Of a stretch of 64,000 bases of DNA, positions 56,823 to 64,000 are shown piece by piece. Below the pieces are notes generated by a model, which was not told the DNA's origin, did not search any database, and saw only the letters and a program-made list of their open reading frames with translations. This stretch comes from Colwellia sp. Arc7-D. GTDB taxonomy: Bacteria; Pseudomonadota; Gammaproteobacteria; Enterobacterales; Alteromonadaceae. Every line of letters starts with the position of its first letter. Position 1 is the stretch's first letter. The stretch lies in assembly GCF_003061515.1 (NCBI RefSeq), contig NZ_CP028924.1:3968001-4032000 (forward strand), given 5' to 3'. A program made the position numbers and the translations under genes.

Positions 56823-58299
56823 GCTGCAGGCCTCTTAATGTCATGTGCAATGCGAATAAAGTATTTCTATCTGGAAAGCCAGTAGAGGGTAAGTTGTGTT
56901 TAAGTTGAAAAGCCATCAGTGCTTGCATGGTTTGACGACCAACGATTCCGTCAATCGCATCGCTATACACACCGACTATCGTTAGTGCTATCTGTAGCGA
57001 TTTTACGCTTTGAGACTCCGCTAAATAGTGGTATTTCTCTAACCATAATTCAGGTTTCCATAAGATTAAAAACTGGTCATTTTTTAAGTCGAATGTTTTC
57101 AAAACATGTAATGGGTTAGGCTTTTCCTTACTGATTTTAATCTTAATTTCGTATGCTGATAATAATGCTTCCATCGTTTCAACATCATAATTAATTAGCG
57201 CTGACTCAAACCCTGTAAAATTTTCCAAGTATCCGTATTCGCTCAGCCAATTTTGAATATTGCTAAACCTTACAGGTGCTATTACAGGTGTTGGGATATC
57301 TTGAACAACGGCAAGTGGTTGATGTTCCATCAATTGATGAGAAGGTGATTTTCTGCTTACATTTTGGCTGAAAAAATCTGTTAAAATAAAATAACTAAGC
57401 AATGCCAAAAACATTGTAATCCAAATGAATGAAGTTTTTTTAACCTTACTTTTTTTCCACGCCATATCCTTGAGTATCAAATAAGCACAGCGCACTCCCA
57501 ATACGTTAGTTTTGTTTACAATACAGGCATGTAAACCCCGATCTAATAACATATTAAAAGTTCTTGGGTTAAAGTTAGATGACCTTAAAAGCCACCACAA
57601 CCCTGCTGGTGTTATTGTTAACAATTGTGCCTTAGGGTCTCTTGCCTGCATAAGCAATTTATTATCTACATATGCACGTGCTTCAACGTAACTAATTCGA
57701 TTGAACGTCGCTTGATAAACTATGCGAGAATATAATTGGCGTAACTTGGGTTGCTTTAAAGTCACAAATAATTCTTGCTGACCAATTAAGATTATTTGCA
57801 GCAATTTTTCTGTATTCGTTTCAAGATTAGTTAGTAACCTTAGCATTTCCAATGATGAGTCACTCAGGTTCTGAGCATCATCAATAATTAAAACACAGCG
57901 TTTTTTTTCTCTAAAACATGCTAATAACCATTGATTAAAAAAAGTTAGTTTTTCTTCAAAATTTGTTAAATTTTTGGCACTACAACCTGAAACATCAACC
58001 TCAAAATCTTTTAAAATTCCATCCAGAAGAGCTTCATCTTGCAGGTAAGAATTTAAAATAAGTGACGTAACGTATTGGGTCTCACTTAAATGAGATAAAA
58101 AATACCGAATAAAGGTTGTTTTGCCTAATCCCACATCACCAATAATTAGCGCAATACCTTTGTTATGTTGCACGACATTTAAAAGCTCAATCAAAATAGT
58201 CGACGTTTTTTCCGTAAGTAAATAATGTTCTGCATCTGGGGTCGATGGAAATGGTGAACGATTAAATCCTAAGTAGTGATATGGGCAAGGTTCAAACAT
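56815..58299 (-). CDS. mshM: ExeA/MshM-like AAA ATPase with peptidoglycan-binding domain
   Basis: A 494-residue protein: an ExeA-type AAA ATPase (about 1-270) with Walker A GDVGLGKTT (about residues 54-62) and Walker B CVLIIDDAQN (about 135-145), one transmembrane helix (about 296-314), and a C-terminal periplasmic part with a peptidoglycan-binding type 1 domain (about 440-490; DGIVGRQTMQALMAFQLKHN). MshM of MSHA systems is shorter and lacks the last domain; this form is closer to ExeA/GspA, which helps the secretin cross the wall. It overlaps mshE by eight bases and the upstream gene by one base (TAATG). Confidence 0.88.
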   Translation of the reverse strand: MFEPCPYHYLGFNRSPFPSTPDAEHYLLTEKTSTILIELLNVVQHNKGIALIIGDVGLGKTTFIRYFLSHLSETQYVTSLILNSYLQDEALLDGILKDFEVDVSGCSAKNLTNFEEKLTFFNQWLLACFREKKRCVLIIDDAQNLSDSSLEMLRLLTNLETNTEKLLQIILIGQQELFVTLKQPKLRQLYSRIVYQATFNRISYVEARAYVDNKLLMQARDPKAQLLTITPAGLWWLLRSSNFNPRTFNMLLDRGLHACIVNKTNVLGVRCAYLILKDMAWKKSKVKKTSFIWITMFLALLSYFILTDFFSQNVSRKSPSHQLMEHQPLAVVQDIPTPVIAPVRFSNIQNWLSEYGYLENFTGFESALINYDVETMEALLSAYEIKIKISKEKPNPLHVLKTFDLKNDQFLILWKPELWLEKYHYLAESQSVKSLQIALTIVGVYSDAIDGIVGRQTMQALMAFQLKHNLPSTGFPDRNTLFALHMTLRGLQHA

Positions 58300-59237
58300 T
58301 AAAAACCTCGCGCTTGTTGGCTAGTTCGTTTCGCAATATCATTAAGCATTTTACTGACTACTTCTTGATAAACGCCTCGCATACTTAATTCATCTAACCC
58401 AATACGTGCCTGCTTATATAAATGCTGATTAAACAAACATACTGTTAAGTTAAATAAACTGTCATTATCATTTTTATTTATCGCAGTTAGTTGCCCTAAT
58501 ATTATTGCAGCTTCAGCCCAACGCTTTTCATGCATCAATAAAAATGATTGCAGCTTCTTATAATGCAAACTTTCATAAGTCGATATCACGCCAAAATCAT
58601 CCAACAATTGGCTCGCGCCTTCATTATTATTAAGCGATAACGCTTGATAAAAGCTACTTTCTAGTTTTTTAAGCTTTGTCACTTTAAGCCGTTTGGCATT
58701 AAACTTTTCAACTTTGTCTGCTGTAGATATCAATGCTGGTAATAAAGGTTTGGTATTTAGCTGAAAATTTTCTTCAATGGCTTTATGCGTTATTTTTTTC
58801 TGCTCTACCGCTATATTTTCATTCATAGTCAAAGTGTTAATTTGCTTTGCTGCTGACTTTTCTTTTGTTGGGGTAATTTCGTTTTTAAACGCAATTATTT
58901 CTACTGCTTTGTCTTGACTAAGTTCCAACTGATAATCATCAGTTTCACGCTTTACTATCACCGGAGCCTTTACCGGTAAAGCAACTGGTGCGTTTTTAAG
59001 AGTTAATGCCTCCGCTGGTTCAACTTTTTGCTGTACAAGTTCTGGTGAATGAGCAACATTTACTGCTGGCATTGCAATATAAAAAGCACCATAGATAATA
59101 CCGCACGCTAATCCTAATTTTAAAAGCGACTTCCACCTAAATGCAGGCGCAGCAGCTGAGGCTGAAGCGACTATAGCTTCAACCTCTGGGTTAGGTGTTT
59201 TTCTCATTTCACTCAGCGAGCGATAAACTAAACTCAT
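58299..59237 (-). CDS. mshN: MshN-like TPR protein of the pilus operon
   Basis: A 312-residue protein with a short cytoplasmic start (MSLVYRSLSEMRKTPNPEVE, like the start of MshN and PulB/GspB-type proteins), one transmembrane helix (about 35-53, LLKLGLACGIIYGAFYIAMP), a long variable linker and a C-terminal helical TPR-like part (about 205-305; SSFYQALSLNNNEGASQLLDD and RWAEAAIILGQLTAINK). It lies between mshL and the ExeA-like ATPase gene and probably joins the inner-membrane machine to the secretin. MshN is a positional and architectural name. Confidence 0.75.
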   Translation of the reverse strand: MSLVYRSLSEMRKTPNPEVEAIVASASAAAPAFRWKSLLKLGLACGIIYGAFYIAMPAVNVAHSPELVQQKVEPAEALTLKNAPVALPVKAPVIVKRETDDYQLELSQDKAVEIIAFKNEITPTKEKSAAKQINTLTMNENIAVEQKKITHKAIEENFQLNTKPLLPALISTADKVEKFNAKRLKVTKLKKLESSFYQALSLNNNEGASQLLDDFGVISTYESLHYKKLQSFLLMHEKRWAEAAIILGQLTAINKNDNDSLFNLTVCLFNQHLYKQARIGLDELSMRGVYQEVVSKMLNDIAKRTSQQARGF

Positions 59238-59241
59238 ATTA

Positions 59242-60927
59242 TTAAACGAGCGTCACTTTAATAATAATAACCAATTCTTTAACCGCTTCAGAGTCTGTTT
59301 TTTTCTTAAATAAATTGCCTAGTACAGGCAAACGACCAAACCATGGAACCTCTTCTTCTTGAACAAAATCTTGCTGATCTATTAATCCACCTATAATCAC
59401 TACATCACCATCTCTAAGCTTTAATTGAGACACGATAGACTTAAGTTGCACTACAGGTAATGATATTTCGGTATCCTGGCCTACCTTTTGCAATTGTAGA
59501 CTTAATGGATTGACTTTAGATTGCACAGGGTGAACAGACAAAGTGATATCATTATTGCGACTAACAAAAGGTACAACACCTAACATTAAACCATCAAATA
59601 CATTCTTAGTTTGCACTTCTTGCGTAGTAACAGTTGCACCTGACGAGTTATTATTTGTCACCTTAGTGTCTGATATATAAGTAGAACTTGTACCTATACT
59701 AATCATTGAAGGTAAACCATGCTTACTGCGAATAGTTGGGTTTGATAGAACAGATACGTCACCGAATTCTTGGATCATCGTCAATGCAGCTGAAGCATTA
59801 TCATCGCCCCAGTAAATACTCGCAGCATTCGATGGCGAAGAAGAGTACTCAGGAATTGTTACTGTGGCTGGCGATCCTTGATCTAAAGAACCAAAAGCTC
59901 TGCTAACACCCGTCACTGATTCAACACCAGAATTAAAAGTATAAGCTATATTGCTGCGCAGCGTTTGCCACTCTATACCGTATTGATAGTCATCACTTAA
60001 TTCAACTTCAATAATTTGTGCTTCTATTAATACTTGTTTACTCAAGGCTTGCTCGTAATCTGTTACCATTTTTCTCACGGTACGCATTACTGATGGGCGT
60101 GCTCGCACAAATAAGCTACCGGTTAATCTATTAAGCGTATAACTTTGAGAGTCACCTCGAATTGCTGCACCTAAAACAGATAGCTCACCAACTTCTGAAA
60201 AGTCTGACGCGCCAGAAACATTGTCGCCATACCCACCACCAGCACTTGCGCCGACAATTGAAGATAGCATTTCGTCAAGTACTTCATAAGGGTTATTATT
60301 TGGGATTTCTGTGCCACTTACAGTAAACTCGCCCTTAACTTGCCCGCCAGAAGAACCCCCTTCAGCCCCTGCACCACCAAGCACATCGCCACCGGCAGAA
60401 AATGAACTTTGAATTTCAGACTCCATAAAGCTCATGTAAAATATTTCTTCTTGCATCGGCTTTAAACTAATGAAATTATCTTTAACTTCACCGTTTAAGT
60501 CAGTTAAATTAAATAAATGTTTAAGCACAGACGATGCTGGCATGTTTCTAAAATCAACGGTAACTTTATAAGCACCTGCCGCAATTGTTGGATGAATAAG
60601 TAAGTTCATTTCTGTTTGTGCGGCTATCGCTTTAAGAATTACATGCAGGTCTTCGTTTTCAACGACAAGGTTGACATTAATATCATCAAGGGGATCATAA
60701 ATAGGCGCAACGGGTTGCGCTTCAAATTGTTGTTTTTGTATTGTTTCTAATTTCTCACGCAGAAGTTTATTTCTGTCATGAGATCGTTTTGATTTAGCTA
60801 GGATCTTATCTTCTAAGTTTTTACTCTTATCAGTAAAACTCTCATTTAGATCTTGATTAGGTGATGACGCACAAGCAGACACCAGTATGCTAATAGCAGC
60901 CAATGCTGAAATTTTATAATTCTTCAT
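59242..60927 (-). CDS. mshL: MSHA-type outer membrane secretin MshL
   Basis: The outer-membrane pore of the pilus or secretion machine. The 561-residue lipoprotein precursor has the lipobox VSAC (Cys19 from the ATG at 60927, which follows an AAGGGTAAT site), an STN/secretin N0-type domain (about 105-160; VILKAIAAQTEMNLLIHPTI), a Gly/Ser-rich loop (about 195-215), an N1-type domain with LTGSLFVRARPSVMRTVRKM (about 280) and the secretin core ending VPWFGRLPVLGNLFKKK and ELVIIIKVTLV. The frame is open from 60972, but the first 15 codons hold no signal features. Confidence 0.93.
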   Translation of the reverse strand: MKNYKISALAAISILVSACASSPNQDLNESFTDKSKNLEDKILAKSKRSHDRNKLLREKLETIQKQQFEAQPVAPIYDPLDDINVNLVVENEDLHVILKAIAAQTEMNLLIHPTIAAGAYKVTVDFRNMPASSVLKHLFNLTDLNGEVKDNFISLKPMQEEIFYMSFMESEIQSSFSAGGDVLGGAGAEGGSSGGQVKGEFTVSGTEIPNNNPYEVLDEMLSSIVGASAGGGYGDNVSGASDFSEVGELSVLGAAIRGDSQSYTLNRLTGSLFVRARPSVMRTVRKMVTDYEQALSKQVLIEAQIIEVELSDDYQYGIEWQTLRSNIAYTFNSGVESVTGVSRAFGSLDQGSPATVTIPEYSSSPSNAASIYWGDDNASAALTMIQEFGDVSVLSNPTIRSKHGLPSMISIGTSSTYISDTKVTNNNSSGATVTTQEVQTKNVFDGLMLGVVPFVSRNNDITLSVHPVQSKVNPLSLQLQKVGQDTEISLPVVQLKSIVSQLKLRDGDVVIIGGLIDQQDFVQEEEVPWFGRLPVLGNLFKKKTDSEAVKELVIIIKVTLV

Positions 60928-60972
60928 AATATTACCCTTATTATTAATTTTATTCTGCTCGTAATAGTTCAC

Positions 60973-63900
60973 TTAAAAATACCCTTCAGATGCCAACTGT
61001 TTCGTTGAAATAACACCTGTTCTTCTATCCATGGTCACTGCCTGCTGTGTTACCGAATAAGCTTGAGAAAACTTAGTACCTTGCGGCACATTTTCTACGT
61101 TACTTTTATTAGCTAACGCTTTAGCGTCTTTTTCCATTTGCTTAACACCTTCTAAAGCAATAAAACCTTCTATAATTTGTTTCCACGCAATACTTATATT
61201 GATAAAGCGTAAACTCGCTGCTGCAGTTCGAAGCCCCCCTGCAACGAGCATATTCACTTGCACCGCTGGAAATGTTGAAAACGCGGACACAAAATTTGTT
61301 ATCGCTTGCGTAACATCTGCTGTTGCTCTTAGAGTTTCTGCAACCGCAGTTGCCGTTTTTGACGCTAACGCGGACTTTGAAGTTGCCGTGTACAAGGTAG
61401 TCAACTCTATTAAAGTTTGCATTCTAGCGTAGTGGGTATTGGCTAAATCAATCAGCTGACTGTAATCGGTATAATTTGACAATAAAGCCGGGCAACCTAA
61501 TTTAATATAAAGAGATTGAGGCAACATAGGGAGAAATTTATCGTCACCTTTAGCGTTTAACTCCTTAATAACCGAATCGCTTTTAAAGGTATCATTTTTT
61601 TTATTTTCACCACGATTAACAAGCAAATAAGGTAAAGGTAAATTCAAGTTATGCTGACTAAGCATGGGTAATGCGGTTTTAGTAAAGCCGCCTGCTTGTG
61701 TAATTGCACTGCTATTATTCTTACCATATTCATCAAGTTGATAACAAAGATCGCTTAGCCCAACAAAACTATCAGTATCAGGAAGTTCGATGGCTAATTC
61801 GTCATCTATCGTTCTATATTCCATCAGCTTAGTGTTAACGTAGTGATCAATGGCTAACATTTCGGCTTCTACCGTACAGCTAGCGGGTATACAATCCGTT
61901 TCACTATTTGTCTTGCAAATATTATTATCTGGTTTTTTATTATCTGGTTTTTTATTATCTACGTTTTTATGTACTATTGAGTTACATTGTGACGGTATAA
62001 TAACAGAGGCTTTTACGTATTTTTCTTCCTCTGCTTTAGGTCCTTTTCCTATAACCACTGAAACAACATTATCTTGGTTACATCCCTCTTTATTACCAGA
62101 GCAAAATCCTTTAACCTTTGTAATAACGTCTGTCTGTGCGGCTTGCGCACTATTCTTACAAAAATCTTTGTCAAAGTTTGCTAGTGCCGCTCTATCTTTT
62201 AATTCAAAAGGTAAGACAGCATTGGCATTACCTTTTGCTTCATTAAAGCTAGTACATACAGTCTCGAGATTAGAAGCTGCACCTTCTGCATCACCTAATT
62301 GCCATAAAAGATGGCGATAAGCTGTTAGTGTTTTATTGACAGGAAATGAATGATAAAAATAGCGGCCTTCTAAGTTTTTATAAAAATCTATCGGGGCAGC
62401 TTTTTCTTTTTTTACTGCCTCGCTATCATCAACTTTTGGCGATTCAAAACGTGCAATATCAGATGGAATATTTTTGTTCTTCTCTACCTCTTCAGGCGCA
62501 ATGGTTTGAAAGTCGGGTGCAAAAATGGTACGCCATAAATAGGCCAAATATTGCGTTTTACGGCCCTGCCAAACTATCCAGCCATATTTGTTTACATCTT
62601 CCTCACATGAGGTAATAGCTTTATCCCATTTCCCTTTACCTTTATTAGTAAATGGAATAGCCGTAATGTTATCAATGCTCCATTTCATAGCCGTGTTGTA
62701 TTCTTCAACGTCTTCCGGTTGAAGAAAAATATCGCTCGTACTACTGATGGTTAAAGCGCCAAGACTTGCATCATCCTCAGACGCAAGTTTTTCTTCGCAT
62801 ACTGCCAATGCTGTTTCTGAATCATCATCACCACTTAATGCTTTATATTTATCTAAGGTAAATGCATACGTTAAGGGTGTCTCTAGCTCTGCATTATATT
62901 CGCTATTGGCTTTTGTAAAAGCATCTCTTTCATTGGTTTCTTTTGCTTGGCTCTTACATTGTTCAACATCTTTTTCATCTTTATATTGTTCACACTCGGC
63001 ATTAATTTCTGTCTCTGACTTTAATGGATTTTTAGATAAATTGTCTGAATAGTTTTTGTATATATTCGTGGCATGACCTACACATATATCAACAGTGTAT
63101 TGTTGATTATCTGCTACTTTTCCTTTGTCAAATTCTCCACTTCTCGTCAAGTAGTGCTCTGCATATGAGGAAAATTTTTCATCGGGATCTTCGCCGGACA
63201 TTTCAATATATCTGTCTTTTGGTGTAAATATTTCACCGTAGTTAGTATTGTCACAATAAGTATCTCCTTGGTCACCGATTTCTCCCCAATGATAAGGTAA
63301 TTCACTGTCTTTTGAGAATAAAGCGCCTGCTTTATTAGACTTCAAGCTTGGGTAATCTTCAGAATATTCTGTGCCATCAAAGCGTACTTTGGCATGATTA
63401 ATAATTGTCGTGATGCCTTTGCACACCTTAGTTACATTACTTCTAAAGTGATATAATGAGTTATCATTGTAAAATTCAAACAGCTGTCCTTCTGGTCCTT
63501 TCACATTAATTGGCAAAATGAGTTGTCTTTCGTCGTCTCCTCTGGCCATTGATTGGCTAAGCCAGTTTATTGGTAGCTTTTGTCTAATAATTGTTTCTAT
63601 TCCTTTAGTCCCTAACTTGTCTTTCCCGTAGAGGTATTGTAAATAGTCAGGAAGTAATTCTCCTTTGAATTTTAGCTCCCTTTGCCTACTTATTATTTTT
63701 CTTGGGAAATAGATAGTAATTTCATTTGGTTCATCCCAGTAATACGGGCTAATTTCGCAATGCCCCTTATTACTATCATTAGTAAAATAACGACCCGCAT
63801 GAGCATCATCTAACGCTTTAGGAGCTTCAAATTCAGATGGTTTCTTTAGGTTAAGTTTATAGCTTGCAGCATCGCGAAGCTTATTGCGTTGATCAATATG

Positions 63901-64000
63901 GTCATCAACATTTTTTTCCAGCATTGGAATAAAAGGCCAAGCCTTTTTAGCGGCGTGAGTCGTTACATTGGCGTGCTGATATTGACCTTTGGTATATTTG
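60973..64000 (-). CDS. Large unknown protein at the head of the visible pilus operon (5' end outside window)
   Basis: The frame is open to the end of the window, so the gene starts beyond 64000 and at least 1009 residues are seen (the first ATG in the window is at 63924). The sequence is hydrophilic with about two dozen cysteines, many in the first 750 residues, which suggests an exported, disulfide-bonded protein. A short repeat of KKPDN occurs near residue 670 of the ATG form. The last 120 residues are Ala-rich with amphipathic helices (NFVSAFSTFPAVQVNMLVAG). I recognise no family. It lies 45 bases before mshL and shares its strand, so it probably works with the secretin, perhaps as a secreted or surface part. 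Confidence 0.75.
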   Translation of the reverse strand, partial: KYTKGQYQHANVTTHAAKKAWPFIPMLEKNVDDHIDQRNKLRDAASYKLNLKKPSEFEAPKALDDAHAGRYFTNDSNKGHCEISPYYWDEPNEITIYFPRKIISRQRELKFKGELLPDYLQYLYGKDKLGTKGIETIIRQKLPINWLSQSMARGDDERQLILPINVKGPEGQLFEFYNDNSLYHFRSNVTKVCKGITTIINHAKVRFDGTEYSEDYPSLKSNKAGALFSKDSELPYHWGEIGDQGDTYCDNTNYGEIFTPKDRYIEMSGEDPDEKFSSYAEHYLTRSGEFDKGKVADNQQYTVDICVGHATNIYKNYSDNLSKNPLKSETEINAECEQYKDEKDVEQCKSQAKETNERDAFTKANSEYNAELETPLTYAFTLDKYKALSGDDDSETALAVCEEKLASEDDASLGALTISSTSDIFLQPEDVEEYNTAMKWSIDNITAIPFTNKGKGKWDKAITSCEEDVNKYGWIVWQGRKTQYLAYLWRTIFAPDFQTIAPEEVEKNKNIPSDIARFESPKVDDSEAVKKEKAAPIDFYKNLEGRYFYHSFPVNKTLTAYRHLLWQLGDAEGAASNLETVCTSFNEAKGNANAVLPFELKDRAALANFDKDFCKNSAQAAQTDVITKVKGFCSGNKEGCNQDNVVSVVIGKGPKAEEEKYVKASVIIPSQCNSIVHKNVDNKKPDNKKPDNNICKTNSETDCIPASCTVEAEMLAIDHYVNTKLMEYRTIDDELAIELPDTDSFVGLSDLCYQLDEYGKNNSSAITQAGGFTKTALPMLSQHNLNLPLPYLLVNRGENKKNDTFKSDSVIKELNAKGDDKFLPMLPQSLYIKLGCPALLSNYTDYSQLIDLANTHYARMQTLIELTTLYTATSKSALASKTATAVAETLRATADVTQAITNFVSAFSTFPAVQVNMLVAGGLRTAAASLRFINISIAWKQIIEGFIALEGVKQMEKDAKALANKSNVENVPQGTKFSQAYSVTQQAVTMDRRTGVISTKQLASEGYF

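Noticed and set aside
62346..62615. Plus-strand frames within the large minus-strand gene at 60973-64000
   Set aside because: They lack ribosome sites and known motifs, and the minus frame is open over more than 3 kb with gene-like composition and operon context.

Overview
The window is AT-rich, densely coded bacterial DNA from a marine gammaproteobacterium of the Alteromonadales type, most like Colwellia, Thalassotalea and relatives. This rests on gene content and order: mpl-ubiX, pxpABC, the arginine succinyltransferase (AST) operon, yihI-DUF2489-hemN with a Csr-type small RNA in front, ccoG-srkA-dsbA, an MSHA-type pilus operon and a PL7 alginate lyase lipoprotein. The species call is inference; no 16S gene lies in the window.

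Layout. 1-14 kb: the end of uvrA, a membrane protein/spermidine-synthase-like pair, a PaiB-like protein, rluF, an FMN reductase, a previously track-less 53-residue lipoprotein beside a YjdF-like membrane protein, an HxlR regulator divergent from a short-chain dehydrogenase, an acetyltransferase, a DUF523/DUF1722 protein and a large secreted beta-propeller amidohydrolase. 14-23 kb: ubiX and mpl, a YcbX-type MOSC/ferredoxin protein leading into 5-oxoprolinase pxpABC, pabA and an HDOD protein. 23-29 kb: astC-astA-astD with a one-base frameshift in astA, then a DUF1338 protein. 29-43 kb: a double-OB SSB-like protein, a propeller/SHOCT membrane protein, a TVP38-family protein, ccoG-srkA-dsbA, hutG-hutF behind a probable HutC operator, a peroxiredoxin-glutaredoxin hybrid, purU, an M61 peptidase and a VOC protein.

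43.6-47 kb carries an unlisted non-coding RNA of the CsrB/CsrC family: eleven GGA motifs, many in small hairpin loops, a strong terminator, a possible UvrY/GacA box upstream, and the same position before yihI as csrC in E. coli. hemN follows with a near-perfect FNR box about 40 bases before its likely start of transcription.

47.6-51 kb holds tRNA-His followed by five tandem repeats of exactly 114 bp, each ending in a modified copy of the tRNA 3' half with CCA. Another copy lies 2.6 kb away, beyond a PL7 alginate lyase and a lysozyme-like lipoprotein that lacks two of the three usual catalytic residues. The array resembles the rtT repeats behind E. coli tyrT, or a graveyard of integration sites.

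51-64 kb is one long minus-strand operon for a type IV pilus/MSHA-like machine: an unknown protein of nearly 1000 residues (running off the window), MshL secretin, MshN-like, ExeA/MshM-like ATPase, MshE ATPase, MshG platform protein (with an apparent frameshift at its C-terminus), a small exported protein, and a final protein that joins a Cache-type sensor to what looks like a pentameric ligand-gated ion channel core. That last gene, the tRNA-His array and the Csr RNA are the three most interesting items.
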